From positions 46,710,744 through 46,774,743 of the forward strand of contig NC_044279.2 of assembly GCF_004027225.2 (NCBI RefSeq): 64,000 bases of DNA. The letters are read 5' to 3'. Source of the DNA: Strigops habroptila. Lineage: Eukaryota > Chordata > Aves > Psittaciformes > Psittacidae. The position numbers and the translations under genes were made by a program. Below the pieces are notes generated by a model. That model made no database searches, had not been told where the DNA came from, and saw only the letters and a list, made by a program, of their open reading frames with translations. This document shows, piece after piece, positions 39,450 through 52,371 of this stretch (positions are counted from its first letter, which is position 1; each line of letters opens with the position of its first letter).

Positions 39450-39550
39450 AGAAAAGATTATTACATTTTGGGGACTTTTTGTTACTTTTTTTTTTTCTCC
39501 AGAAAAGATTATTACATTTTGGGGACTTTTTGTTACTTTTTTTTTTCTCC
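39450..39550. repeat. Perfect 51/50-bp tandem duplication
   Basis: Copy 1 is 39450-39500 and copy 2 is 39501-39550. They are identical except for the internal T run (11 T against 10 T). A third partial copy (AGAAAA) starts at 39551. The identity indicates a recent event. Confidence 0.97.
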
Positions 39551-40572
39551 AGAAAACTAAGAAAATTCTTTTGAAAAACTGTCATGTAGCCATGCGATAC
39601 ACATCTGTCTGTGTATCAGATCCTGTTGATGGAAGGTGCTAAGCAGAACAGAAATTCTTAGCTAGTATTGTAATGGGTTATCTGTGTTCACTAATGACCA
39701 GAAGAATTTTTTATGTAATTCGCTTTCTGATGTTGGAATCTTAGGCCATAATGTTTGAACACAAACAACAACTTATATGCATACAATTTATTTAGTTACT
39801 TTTGTGGTCAGATCTTTCCTGAAGTCATCTACTCAAATCTTCCACTAGCCTCTGGAGGAATTATTTTGTGGCTCAGCATATCTAAAAATGAGACTATCCA
39901 AAACCAGACTGAAAAATCAAATATAAGTAATACTGTCTGAAAAGCAAAGACATTTCAAGGCCAAATATTTTTTTTAATACATCAGTCATTGTAAATAGTG
40001 ATAACCTCTGTATTTAGCTTTTGGAGGCATTTGCACTTTGCACAAAATAAGTGACATTGCTAAATTAGCTAGTTTGAACAGTCATACTTGTTAAAAGAGT
40101 TAACCCTCAGAGCGCTTACTGAAAAGCCAGCCTGAAGTTTTTCCAACACATTCCTTATGTTTAGTGAACTATGGCTACACAGGGACTTACTGTCATTTGG
40201 ATATGTAGTTCTACCAGGGTCAGTGAACAACCCAGAAAATCACTATTCATTAATATGTGCATGGGTTTATGATGTTTCAGACATGTAAGGACTAGGGTGA
40301 AAGGCCCTGTAAACTCATAAAGCAATACTACACTCATTATAACTAGAAGTGTTTTAAATAGAAGCACTTCTACTGAATTCAGCAGAATAACTATCCCAGA
40401 ATGTTGATCTTTAAAGCCACATAGGGATTGTCTGTAAACTTCCCATTAACTTGATGTGAAAATTTCTGATGATAATTATTACTGTTTTCCTTTTGTTCAA
40501 ATGATTCACCTAATTTTTTTTAATGGAAGAGTTACTTTGTGTTAAATGCACTTCTCTGGCAAGCTCATAACA

Positions 40573-40683
40573 TTAGCCCTCCTTCAGCAAATGTTTAAGA
40601 TAATTACAAGACAGAGCATTAGAAGCAATGATAGACAGAGAATTACAGCTACTCTGTTCCAGCTGATTTGACATCTGAGAGAC
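40573..40683 (-). CDS. Candidate coding exon 6 (terminal) of an unnamed gene
   Basis: This would be the last exon of the proposed minus-strand gene whose six exons run from 54704 to 40573. A good acceptor (CACTGCCACCTTTTCAG, complement of 40684 upward) opens 36 codons in phase 0, from VSQMSNQLEQSSC to LKHLLKEG, then TAA at 40573-40575. It joins in frame to the exon at 42495-42593. An ATTAAA polyadenylation-type signal lies about 50 bp beyond the stop on the minus strand (40519-40524). No domain is recognised. This is the least certain exon, because a terminal exon needs only one splice site and is easier to get by chance. Confidence 0.3.
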   Translation of the reverse strand, partial: VSQMSNQLEQSSCNSLSIIASNALSCNYLKHLLKEG

Positions 40684-42494
40684 CTGAAAAGGTGGCAGTG
40701 ATGTGGAAATGTAGCGCCAAGACCACAGGTTTCACCCAAGGGTATAGTTCCCACTATGGCATAAGAAGCAGCTATTACATCAACTTGCTTGAAGTCTCAT
40801 CGTGTCATTCTTGTACCTGTTAAACTGCAGAGGTCCATCAGCTATTGTTCCTTTATTCTAACAAAGTCCCATAGTAGAAAAAGGTCAAAGAGGTAAAAAA
40901 TGGGTGAATTACAGACCATTTTCGCAGATAAGGTCCAAATAAAGTTCCCTTTATGTTATTTTTAACTGAGCAAATTTGAATATGTGGTTAAATATTATTT
41001 TAAAATGATACTTCTATTTTACTATTTAGAAGCAGACTTGTATCCTCACACATATATTTGCATGTGTATGCATATATGCGCTTTAAAATGGAAATCAATC
41101 CAGTCATATGGCTGTGCAGATCCTGTATTATGTAATTAGCCCCAGGTTGTGAGGTTGATCTTGCCCTTTAATACCCTGAAAGTTAAAAGCCCATCCTAAG
41201 CTAACCATGAGAGATGAGATTCTTCTTAGCCTTGGTTCATTTATTTTCAGCTTTAGATTCATGACTTGCCTCCATGGACACTGGTCATTTCTGGAGGACA
41301 GCCAACGCCTCCTGCCTTACATGTCTTTATCAGCAGGTGCCCCAAACTCAGTATAAAATGCAAAGGCAAGTACATGACTAACTTAGACTGGAATCACAAT
41401 TCAAATGACTAAAATAAGAAATTAGTGAGGTGAATCCTACCCACACAGGTTTACTGTATCTATGAAGATACTTTGTGTTGAATGGAAAATGGATGCTACA
41501 ACAAACATCACCCTTGTAAGATCCCAGAACTTCAAAACAGAACCATGTGAAGTTCTTTTCCTCTTATGTCTAAACTTGGTGTAAATTTTAAATATTTGAC
41601 TAATGGTTTAATAATGCCTTCAGCATCGGACAGGCATTTTCAATAACACATACCAGCAAATTTTTAAAACCCTCAGAGATTCAACTCTTTTGCTAAAAAC
41701 AAATGGTTAGGTCTTCAACACCTTCTTGTGAAGCAAAAGAGATTATTGTAACAAATACATTTGACTGAGAGCATAGGCAGGAAGACTAGATATAATTGGC
41801 TCAGAGTCTAAACCCTTAATTTTAAATTGGTAATTAGATTTTTTTGGCTTCAAGAATATTCCTGGAAAAAAAAACAAAAAAACCAACTCCATGATTTTCT
41901 TTATTTAAAAGTTTCAGTCTCTGTTTGACATAATTATAGTAATGCACAGTCTACAGTTTATAGCAAAATTGCCACCTGTGCAGAAAAGACTTATTATGAA
42001 TGGCATGTGAAAAAATAAATATATCATTATTAATTTGATATTGTCTCTACCAGTGTTTCTTGGATATTACGATACAAATAAATTAGGAATGGTCATTCAC
42101 TTCACATGTTCTTGCTTTTGGGAATAGCTAAGATATTTAAAAGCTCAGTACTGTTTATTCAGCAACTAATGGCAAGAGTTGGTTTTTTTTTTTGTTAATT
42201 GAAGATTTCTGTTGATATACAATTTTTTTTCCTCATTTCATTCCTCCACAAAAGAGAGAGTAGCATATGAACCTTACACTGATTTATTTTTTGCACATGA
42301 CTAAAAAAATTCTCAGCTTGGAAACTTGGGGAAATAATGTGTGGCATTTACGTAAAGTCTGCCTCTATCACAAAACAGTAGAAGCTTTTCTGGCTTTTCA
42401 CCTCCAATCCGGATTGAAATCAGAGAGGAGACAAGTTTGGGTAGATAGCATCTTTCATATTTCTTCTTTCCTGGAAGAAGCTGACTAACTCCAC

Positions 42495-42593
42495 CTGGAT
42501 TCTTTGGCAATCCTTAGTGACAGCAGCCCTGGCAGAGACAACATATAGGAGATGATCATGCAGTAAGACTTTCAAACACAACAGCTTGCACTT
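42495..42593 (-). CDS. Candidate coding exon 5 of an unnamed gene
   Basis: A very strong acceptor (TTTCTTTCTCTTTTTTAAG, complement of 42594 upward) precedes 33 open codons in phase 0, beginning KCKLLCLKVLLHDHLLYVV and ending TKDCQRIQ, followed by the donor CAG-GTGGAG at 42494. The donor is only fair. The frame stays open for 23 further codons past it, so a longer exon cannot be excluded. The leucine-rich peptide could form an amphipathic helix. It links in phase to the exons at 47635 and 40683. Confidence 0.4.
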
Positions 42594-43978
42594 CTTAAAA
42601 AAGAGAAAGAAAGAAGTTTTTCTTTAAAAATGCCTGGTGTTAATGGAATATGCCCTTGTTCTGTCAAACTGCAATATTTCTTGCTTTGGGGCCCCATTTT
42701 CTTAACATACACTGGCATAAAGTACTTTCCAAAATATCATCTACTTTAAAGCGGTTACCTTCTTTTCTGTTCTCCAGTGAAAATTATAAAATAACTTCCT
42801 GTTAAAGATGAAAGCCAGTAGCATCTTTATTCTTCCCACATGAATCTTTTTTTAATTTAGCAGGAAAAAAAATGTGGTTTGGTGTTCCTCTTAACAGTGA
42901 CAATGTTAATTTACCATTTTTGTTTATGGCTTGTTTTTTGTAACCATACTTCAGGAATTAGTATCTCCTTAATTCACAAGCAATCTCTTTTGTAACTGCA
43001 TACCGGGTGCTTCATAAGTAAGTAATATTTGGTTTATTCTGCATTGTTCTAACAGTCCAACTGATGCTCTAGAAACAGTGACTACCCTATATATAACAGT
43101 CAATGGGCAGCAAAACTCAGCAGATTTCACCCAGTGGCCATTAGTCTATGAAATCTTCTTAGTTTTTGCTGCCTTAATTTTAATTCTTGCTCCATTTTCA
43201 GTTCCACTGTAAACACTAGTGGAAATTTTCCTGCCTATGTACATATTTTATATTAGGATATCATTTAATAAATTCAAAACTGTTAGGATTCCAAACCTGA
43301 ACTGAAAGCCACATTGAAGGGCCATTCTTTCCTTAAACCAAACATGAGCTGCTTATATGCCCATGGATTATAGAAAAGTGTTAAACCAGCTACTGGTTCA
43401 TAATAGTGTTTTTACCGAAAACCTCCAACCCCTCACAGGAATGTGGCCAACACAGAGACTCTTTGTATGCACTAGGATCTGCAGAGTGCTCTTGTGTTTT
43501 GTCTCCTCCAACTCTTTCCCATGCTGCTACAGATGAAACAGTGAAGCCTAAGCCCTTGCTTTGTAGCCCTGAGCCTGCTTTCAGCAACTCTGCACTGATC
43601 TTTGGTCTTGACGTTGTCCCTGCAAAGAGTCTTATTTCTCTATAACCTGAGAGCCATGTCTCTAGAGCTCATTGCTGCACCTGGGGATGCCCTAAACTGT
43701 ATGGTTTGCCTACTACACAAGAGCAAGTCTGAACTCATGGAAAGACCTAACTCATTGGGACTATATGTCCTGTAAATATTCAGGGGCAATTAACACTTGC
43801 TGGTTTCTGTGGGGGTTTGGATTTAGCATGGCCTATTTGTCAGAGTAGGGTCACATAGCACACAGATCACAAACAGCACACGGTTTAACTGTCCTTCTGT
43901 ACTACCCCAGGACATTGGCTTGACTAAAATGAAGAGAAGATGTTTTCTTCTTTTTCCCTTTCCTTCAAATTTTCAGGG

Positions 43979-44007
43979 GAAAAAAAAGAGAAAAGAAAAA
44001 GAAAAAA
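43979..44007. repeat. Purine-only (GA) tract
   Basis: A run of about 30 purines (43975-44007), mostly A with scattered G. It is low-complexity sequence in an intron of the candidate gene. Confidence 0.85.
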
Positions 44008-47000
44008 TATATGGACTGTGGAAAGGCTTGAGCAGCAAAGGAAAAAGATCTAATTAGACTAAATTGCTTTAGAAAGACTGAGCCAGAGGATCACTACAAC
44101 AGCAGGACTGATCAGGTGTTTTAGAAGTGGGTTTTTAGTCCTACAAGTACAGAAGTGAAAGCTAGAGGACAAAGGAGAATGAACAACAAATTGTGGAAGA
44201 AAGATCCCAAACACCTTGTAGGATATACTCATAAAAAGTGAAACCAAGGAAAATGAGACAAGAAAATATATGTGAGAGTATTTGCTGCCATTTGCCTAAG
44301 GCTATGTAGATCCAGCAGTGTGGCTTCTCAATCATTCTTTTTATTGTTACATTGTCTTCTTCTGCAGTCAGTGGATAAAATGACAGAATTCCTACCTATT
44401 TAAGTATTGTGTATAAGTATTGTGTAAAATAATCTTTTCTTGAAGTCCAGAAGGCTTTTTCTCCTGCTGTACTATACCTGTCCACAAGCAACTCCTCTCC
44501 GGTTTCTAAGTATTTGTTAGAAATTCTTTTACATCAGCTGTCAAGGTGACAATAGAACAATCCTATCTACAGTAGAAGGAAATGTTCTCTTCAAAAGTAT
44601 TATGCAAAAGAAAAAAAGGAAATAAGAATTAAAATAAAGCACTTAAAAATATGCTACAGAGTCCTTGGGACTTGCCTGATGTATTCACATATGTATCATA
44701 ATAGTTATCCTGCCTTCTCCTGTCTGTTGTGAGTTCATTTACATTGGTTTTAATACTGATACTCAGAATAGCTGCCTCAGTTATTCTTATTACACTTCCC
44801 TGCTTAACTGATGGGCACCAATACATGAACCAAATACTAAAGGACATGCTAATTCTCTCTTTCACATCTTACATTGCTTTTTATAAAAAGATAAAATTGA
44901 TTTTCAGATACAACAGGCTATTACAGTAAAGCTGCATCTCAAAGAATGGCAGTATAGTTGAATGGAGCACCCAGTTATTCTTTGATAGGGAGCTCCCTTC
45001 TGCTAAACACAGGTAATGCTATGGTTTTCCCAGCTCCAGACACTCAAAAAATCATGGGTTACGTCCATCCTTAACACATCAAATATAATATTTAAAAACA
45101 GTTTAAAAAAATTATTTTTCTTTCGGATTTTGAAGCTTTATGTGTGCTCATATCACACTTTCAAATTGTTCTTTTCAGCCAAGAGTAGGTATTTTAGTTT
45201 TTAACTAAAACTGGAATTATGTTTTTGCTCCTTATCTCCAAGAGCTGAAGTTTAAGAAAATGCATTAAGTAGAGGAAGGTCCCACACAAATTTCAGGATC
45301 TGGGAAAACCTATATAAGAAAACCATAGAAGATGTAACATATATTTCTATACTATAAAATAAAACTGTGACACCAAGAAAATTATGCAAAATTCAGAGAA
45401 TGAAAGTTAGATATTGATAGTTGCTCTTTAAAATGAATTGTACAAACATTCAAAATGCCAGTGTTTGACTGTTCAATTTAATAAAAGCAATAAGAAATAT
45501 GTTTCTCATTTCACTGCTGCTTGCTATTCACACAGTTTAATTCTCACTCTGCCAGTGGCTCATTTCTTCAATTACACGATGTACCTTCATTATAGTTGAT
45601 GTATTATATTAAACCGTAGTGCCTTATGTTAATATTCAGAAACTTGTTGTTGCCAGACATCCTCCTTAAAGAAAAAAACCCTAGAATTTTCTTTTTAATT
45701 AAACAGTTGTCTTCAATATGAATAGTTGTCATAAGCTACCGCCGTTACCCAAGCGGTAATGTTACCAAAGATCATCACAGAATTATTCAATAAGAAATCC
45801 CACACCTGTATTTATTGAACAGTATATGGAACACACAAAAAGAGCTGAATTGCCAAGTAGGCAGTTCTGTAGCATGGCCCCAAACTGAGGAATAGTATAG
45901 CAGTACTGAAGAAACATTGGGGAGCTTCTACAGTTTCCCATTGTATTCTGTGAAGAAATGAGACAACCACCTATTTCATTTGTATCACCTGCTCTCATTA
46001 CTGCAATACTCGTCTTTTGCCCTCAGTTTTTCCATGGTGTGCGTTGCAGATATTTGACTCATTTCATTAACTGGTCTATAAGTTCAATGAGGAAATGATG
46101 TTACTGGAGAAATCTAGGTAGCTTTTAGTAAGTAGCAGTGGCAAAGGCAGGGTGGGTACTGCTTCTCGCTATGAATCCAAAAGTGACCCTGTGTGGAAAA
46201 GAGGTGATCTGCATTAGTAACTCAGGGTAGCTGAAAAGGCAACTGCCTTGTTACTCACTTGTGCATCACTGGCTACACAACAGATACTGGCTCATGTAAA
46301 CCAAACCGGACTCTTCGCAAGGTCTTGGGTAAAGTAGATAGATCATGTAATGAACCTGGTCTTGATCAGTGCCTTTGGGCCAGTTCCTGAAAATCTGAAA
46401 TATGAAATTTGACTGTGAAATTCACAGTGTGTATAAATTTCTCCTGCATGATTGACTAAAGCAGAGAGCTCAAAAAAAATTGCCCAGATTCAAATGTTTA
46501 AGCCTGGGAAAATAGTGGGAAAGTATTCCACTGTGTTTTTCTCTCTTTCCCAGTTCTTCTTTGGCTACTGCGGTAATATACAATGAAATAATGATCTTAC
46601 AGGAGTATCGTGTTTTGGAAAAAAAACCAAAACAAAAAACCCCAAAGAATGCTTTCTAACAATGGGATTCATTATTTAATCAAAGCAAAACTAATGTGAT
46701 GGTGTATTCAAAGATGATTCAGTTCATCCTAAGATAATTACCTAAGACAAGTGGGATAAATTGCCGTCTAGAAATGTCATTCTTTTTCTGTTGCCTCCTG
46801 AGGGAGTCCAGATGACTAGGTTAGATCATGTGCCTAATTTTTAACAGGCTAAAACTAAGTCATCAGAATACTGCCCTAGATAGTAAAGATAATCTCTTCA
46901 ACATCTCATGGTATTCAGTATAGCATTAACACCAGAAGGAGCCTTTCAGTTTGGTGATGGAAAACCTCTCCTACTGTAAACCTAAAAATGATCTCTAAAT

Positions 47001-47634
47001 TATGCAAAATGCTATAAGACAAACCTCCCACCGTTTCTTTTGTCTTCAGAAGACTAAAAAGGCTTCAGATTGTCTTTTTTATAAAACTTTAATAATTGAT
47101 GCAAGTACATTTAGTTGCACTGATGATTCTGTATATCTGTTTTTCTCAGCATTTCAGCTGAAAATCACCCTAACAGAGAGCTAGGCAGAAAAATACATTT
47201 GGCAGGAAACTGTAGATTGTCAGAAAGCTTATATCTTTACAAAGAAAACCAAACAAAAATGGAGGAAAATATGAGACAGGAATGTCAACTCCTGCTGCTC
47301 CTTCACCAAGATTCTTGCCACTTCAACAGTGGTTGGAAAGACCACTTTCTGACACAGCAATGAGGGAAATAGAGCTGAAAGTTATAATGTTTCATCTAAA
47401 AGGAATAAAATACTTCAGATGCTGTTAAGAAACATATGTGATAACTTTAGAAAGATAAAAAATACTCTCATGATATAAAGAGTTTTCATTATGTATAGAT
47501 ATAAAGTCATTATGAGGCAGTTCCTACCTTAACTTTAACTGAAGAAAAAATGAGAAGACTTTAAACTAAGCCTTGAAAGTGTCTTTAACTACCTGAAAAA
47601 ACATGATAGATTAAATTTAAATTTAATTTCTTAC

Positions 47635-47697
47635 CCTTTCAGTTGCCTGCTTAGACACTGAAGGAATCCCTAATTTGGGAAAGTATTTGAAGCTCCT
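47635..47697 (-). CDS. Candidate coding exon 4 of an unnamed gene
   Basis: Acceptor CCTCACTGTCTTACAG (complement of 47698 upward) and donor AGG-GTAAGA (complement of 47634 downward) bound exactly 21 codons. Only phase 0 is open; the other two frames contain stops. The peptide runs from RSFKYFPKLGIPSV to SKQATER. Both splice signals are strong, and the phase matches the exons on either side. No family recognised. Confidence 0.42.
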
Positions 47698-50129
47698 CTG
47701 TAAGACAGTGAGGTATATCCATTAACTTTAAAATTTTCATTTTTTTCCAAATATGCTTCTTCCACCAGTTAAAAATATAAGAGAATACTGACCAGCATCT
47801 GAATTGATATGAGCAACGTAGAAGAGAAAGCATAGTTCTCTGCAAACTCCATTTTCTACTTTACATTATATATTCTTGTTTCTTCGTCTCTGTTCCTTAA
47901 CGTCTGCTGCAGGAGTGTTAGAATGATTGAAGGAATTCATTTGCACTTAGAAAATATGAATTTACTTCCCAGATCTGCAAGCAATTTTTCTGTATGAACA
48001 TGAGAAAACCACCTAAGAGCTGAGGTTCAGATATATTAAACTTGCATAAGTCTTCAGAGTTCAGTTCTGAAGACCTTGGGACAGTTCAGACAATCATTCT
48101 TTCCCCGCTTCATGTTGATAGATAAATATTTGCATGGTTCCTGAATGCTTTAGGAAATGCCCAACAGTAAATAAAAGCCATGCATCTATCTGGTGATAAT
48201 GTGGGTCATGCAGTCTGGCTGCTTTTCAAGGCTAATAAACTCTAATAAACGCAAGAGTGATTGACAAAAAGATGTATCTCATTACAAATGCTAAAATTTT
48301 TAGAGTTTTTTTCTTGTTTTGATATTATTAAGATAACATGTATCTCTGTAGCTGTCAATAAACATAATAAATGGTCAAAAGATTTCCAAAATTTTCTTTT
48401 CATTTTAAGGGTGATTCAAAATTTTTTCCCCATGACAGCCTAGGAATCAATTATAACATTTAGCCAAGTAAAGTAAAAAAGAAAGTTCAGAAGTATTAGT
48501 TCTCGGCACTAAATTTTGTTAAGTTTTTGCAAGACATCAGCAAGTGTATCCAATCAAAACTCAAAATGCATTCTAATTATTTTTCTGTACAAAATATGAC
48601 CTATTACCATGTACTTATCCTAGTATTAGATACCTTCCTCAGAATCACAAGTACTTCTAGTTATGACTAGTGTTAGAAGATTGTTTTTGTACTACAGCAA
48701 AACCAAGGATAATTATTTGATATTAATAATGAAATTTAACAGTTTATGAATAATGAATCAAAATAGAACATTACTCAGAAATTTTAATAAATGAATAAAT
48801 ATCCTTTACTATCTTTTATATTTGTGTTTTTTTAAGAACACTTTCATATTTGTTCAGTTTATCATAACAGGTTTGTCTGCCATATCTGTCCCTGAACTTG
48901 TAGTAACTGTTGAACCTGTTACTGATTTCAAACTAATTTGACACAGAAGTGGAAATTTCATAAAGAAATTCTGAAGCACACCATTAAAATCTGGCTGGGT
49001 AGAGGAATATGTGTCCTAATGAAAAGAAAATTACCATAGGAACTTATATCTGATTAGGAACCAAAGAATTAAACCAGGAAAGAGTCCTTAAAAAGACCTT
49101 TGATGCATGGAAAGATTCAGTCACATTTGGTCCCTTCTTGATATAAGATTCAATTAATGATTATAGTGATGAGCTCTGGGAAGATTAGTCCCAGTGCTTA
49201 TAGAACAATGTCTTTGTTTACTCAAAGTCTGTATGCGCTTACACCCTGATAAGAGGACAGTAAAGTCAAGGCAAACTCCTTTCAATTACCCTAGTTGAGG
49301 ACCCCATATGATGTCTGCCTTTAAACTGTCACTGACTTCATGCAGTTTCAGATGCAGACACCTGTCTTGATCAAAGTCAAGGTTTTTTTAACGATTTCCC
49401 CTTGCCTGAATAAAGTTTTATTTTTTCTTAACCTAGATTGTTTTAGAAATGCTGAAATTAAACAAGATGAGCTTTGAAGGCTCTTAAACCTTCACAAGAT
49501 TTCACTGGATTCTACACGTGCATGAAATGTAACAGCCTAAGATACACAGCAAGTCTGACAATCATTTAGAGTTCTCTTCTTTCTTCATGCTTTACAAATT
49601 TAGGAACTAAAATCAGTCTTGACTGTGTCTCTGAAGTCATTAATACAAAATATGCAAAAAGCTTCATTCTTTTCTGATCGTAGAAGACTACAGATGTCAC
49701 TTACTCCTAGATACCTAACTTTTTATCTACTAAGCAAAACCCAGCTGTCCAGCTGGTTATGAGCAAATATAGGAAGATAATTTAAATTACCTTGGCACTC
49801 ATGATGCAAGCTGGCTACCACTTGGGTGCATTGACAATGGAGATCAATGCCTGTTTAACATACACAAAAGAAAAGCAAGATACTGTAGTTGAAGTGCCAG
49901 GGGTTAAAACGGCTGAAGTTGGGCCTGAAGTGTATTATTCTTTAATACTGCAACAGGAAAATCCTTAAATTAATTCAACCTGAATGAACACAGCCATTTG
50001 CAGGTAAGGTACACTCAACTGCAACATTTGAATTACATTTTACTTCTAGATTTATCCCTACTTCAACTAACAAGGAAAAAGTAAAAATGCTTTTCAAAGT
50101 ATCAGAACATTTTGCATAATTTTACTTAC

Positions 50130-50204
50130 CATAGTGAAAAGCTGGAAAAAGTTATAATAGAAATCTGAAATAATTTGCCATGGATTGTCTAAGACCTCCA
50201 TTTC
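50130..50204 (-). CDS. Candidate coding exon 3 of an unnamed gene
   Basis: Acceptor TTTTTATTCTCATTCACAG (complement of 50205 upward) and donor ATG-GTAAGTA (complement of 50129 downward) are both close to consensus and bound 25 codons. Frame 0 is the only open one, giving EMEVLDNPWQIISDF then YYNFFQLFTM. The peptide has an aromatic, possibly helical character. It is separated from the previous exon by an intron of about 326 bp and joins it in phase 0. Of the six, this exon is the best supported by its splice sites. Confidence 0.48.
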
Positions 50205-50530
50205 CTGTGAATGAGAATAAAAATAAGTCAGATAGATATGTACATCAGAGCTAAGAAAAACAGAAAGTAAATGGGTAAAAGCGTGTTTTGTTTTCTTTAG
50301 TTAGATGGCCACACATACCTGTATTTTATGGATTTTGCTTATTGATATTTTTAAAAATCAGGGTTTGGTAATATATATACACATTCTTGTAATACATAGT
50401 AAGTTCTTTAAAAAATTCTTTAAAAAGTTCTAAAAATATTTTTATTTTATATATTGTGTTTATATACAATTAAACAATAGCACGAGATTATTTCATATAT
50501 TAATGAGAATTTATAACTATACCTCCATAC

Positions 50531-50638
50531 CTCAAGCAATTTGGCAGTCTTTAACTGGACACTGATGGTGAAGTACCTTACTACATATTCATTGATTTTA
50601 TGATACAGGTAGTGGGTGTTGCTTGCTTCTTTCTCAGA
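50531..50638 (-). CDS. Candidate coding exon 2 of an unnamed gene
   Basis: A pyrimidine-rich acceptor region (TGTTTCCTCTGCAGAAGTGG, then TGTAG ending at 50639) precedes 36 open codons, from SEKEASNTHYLYHKINEYVV to ISVQLKTAKLLE. The donor is GAG-GTATGG (complement of 50530 downward). The frame is phase 0 at both ends. An in-frame TAG lies within the acceptor itself, immediately upstream, so the frame requires this splice site. The peptide is polar and helix-like and reads on naturally into exon 3 (KLLE-EMEV). Confidence 0.45.
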
Positions 50639-51752
50639 CTACACCACTTCTGCAGAGGAAACAACATTGCTCATGTTGTAACAACCTCTGGAGGCATCAA
50701 GCATGTACAGCAAACTCCAAATGACCACTTTGGGTTAGCAGAGACAAGTTTGCACCAGTTTTTAAGGAACTTGTAGAAAAAAGTTTAGATGAATTACCTG
50801 GAGGAAGGCTCAAGCTTTTTGCTCAGAGTTCTGCTAGCAGTTGTTAGAACATACTTGTAAATAAGCAATAAAGAAGCACATAGCCCTTTCCTATCGCTAC
50901 CCAGCATATATGAAACATGGTGGCAAGGAGGAAAGCTAGTGAGAGCAACAACAAAACAAGTGTGCTTAGCAGCAAAACAAGCCAGCACTTAAAGTCTAGG
51001 TAGGTGACTCATATAATAGGAAATGAGATAATTAACAGAAATAGAGTCCCAAACTGAGGACAGTGGAAAAACTGAATTCTGTCACTTCAGACTGAAAGAG
51101 TGTCTGTGGTGATAGTTTGTTTATCAGAAAGCAAAGAGCAATACAATATGTGTATGTATAAATATGTAATTTTGCAAGCATTAAAAATTTCCTTGTTTTT
51201 GGCAGGGCTATATCATGGAACTTGTGCCTCCAGGGTTTTGGGGGATATTGCTCAGAGAATCAAATTTAAACCTCATGAAAAATCTGCAAATAACTAGTGT
51301 AAGTGAAATGTTCTGAGAAAGGGGCAAAATAAATGCAGATGCTCAAAATGGAGGAATTCATAGGCCAGGACAGAGGCTGAAAGCTGAGGAAAACAGGCAG
51401 TATAGAGCAACATACATTCTGCAGAAAGTAGTATGGAAGGAAGGGAGAAAAATCAGCTTCTGGGCAAAAATACAAGAGACCAAAACCCTCTACCCTCTTT
51501 CTACCCAATCAATTGCACAGCTTCTTCAGGAAGAAGAAAGCAACTAAGAAGGTCAAAACTGGACCTGTAGAGAAGGCTACTTGTGATGTGATCTGCACAC
51601 CCGTTGCCAGACAACTGCTGTGCTTGCTGGGGTGCAAAAGGAAGAAAAGAATAACTCTCTTAGGTGTTGCCTGACAACGACTTTATGTTTCATTTTTTTC
51701 CATTGAGAAGAATGATGAAAAGAGTGAAAAAGTTTTAAATAGTTCCTTCCTT

Positions 51753-51770
51753 CCCCCCCTCCCCCCCCCC
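51753..51770 (-). repeat. C7-T-C10 tract (G-rich on the minus strand)
   Basis: Seventeen C interrupted by one T. The minus strand reads G10-A-G7 and could form a G-quadruplex or slip. In the candidate gene it would lie in the intron between exons 1 and 2. Confidence 0.9.
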
Positions 51771-52256
51771 GTGAGCGCAATGAGAGAACAAGGGGAAAAA
51801 ACAGCGAAAAAGTAGTTTTGAAGAAACAGCAGTTTTGAGAGAAGAACAAGTCATGCCACATCAGGCCTGAAAAAATGCCAATAAGCACAGATATACCTGA
51901 AATTTTGGAAAATAAGTTCAAGAACTACTGACCTGAACAATAAATTAAGCTAACTGTTGTAGGCATGATAAAATTTGAGTAAATACAAACAGAATTATAA
52001 GGACAAAAATTAGTTTAAGATCCAATGTATTTCACAGAAATTATGATTAGTCTACAAATTCATTAGCAGTAGTGCTTATGCCTCCTTATTCTGTACAGAG
52101 GTAAGCACGGACTTTTGTGCTTAATACTTTGCAACAGTAGCAATGTGTTAGATTCTAAAAGGATTTTAACTCTTAATGGCAATTTTTTTACAAGACTCAA
52201 ACAATGAATGTGATTGATAGTTTAATGACTGAAAGAGTTTGATTTTGTTTCTCTAG

Positions 52257-52371
52257 ATGTAGAGAAATGCTACTTACTAAATAGCAAAACTGAAACTACT
52301 ATTGAAAAACAATGCAGGGAAATCACCAAGAGGGATGAAAACAAGTTCCTGTCTTGGAATCACACCTCTAG
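52257..52371 (+). other. Splice-framed open segment, plus strand
   Basis: A strong acceptor (GATTTTGTTTCTCTAG) and a strong donor (CTAG-GTAAGCAT) bound 115 bp. One frame is open throughout (37 codons, VEKCYLLNSKTETTIEKQC at the start, KFLSWNHTS at the end); the other two have stops. It lies on the strand opposite the candidate gene, inside its first intron. I found no partner exon. It may be an exon of an antisense transcript or a chance match. Confidence 0.22.

Larger units (their letters stand above)
19212..40572. other. Long region with no recognised gene
   Basis: Over these 21 kb I find no recognised transposon, RNA gene or known protein domain. Local features are listed separately: the TTTTA microsatellite (23699), an inverted repeat (24314), blocks resembling conserved non-coding elements (24000, 25010, 36110), an open frame at 35480-35752, a T26 run (37273) and a 51-bp tandem duplication (39450). 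If the minus-strand candidate gene upstream is real, the first part below 40573 would be its 3' untranslated region: an ATTAAA on the minus strand lies at 40519-40524 and an AATAAA at 39787-39792. Confidence 0.5.

Noticed and set aside
47529..47539. 11-bp microexon on the minus strand after candidate exon 4
   Set aside because: It has a very strong acceptor (TCATTTTTTCTTCAG), but an 11-bp exon would break the reading frame, and no compensating exon was found.
49793..49852. Exon-like 60-bp segment on the minus strand between candidate exons 3 and 4
   Set aside because: It has a fair acceptor and donor, but phase 0 contains a TAG, so it cannot join the phase-0 chain; its open frame would need a different partner.
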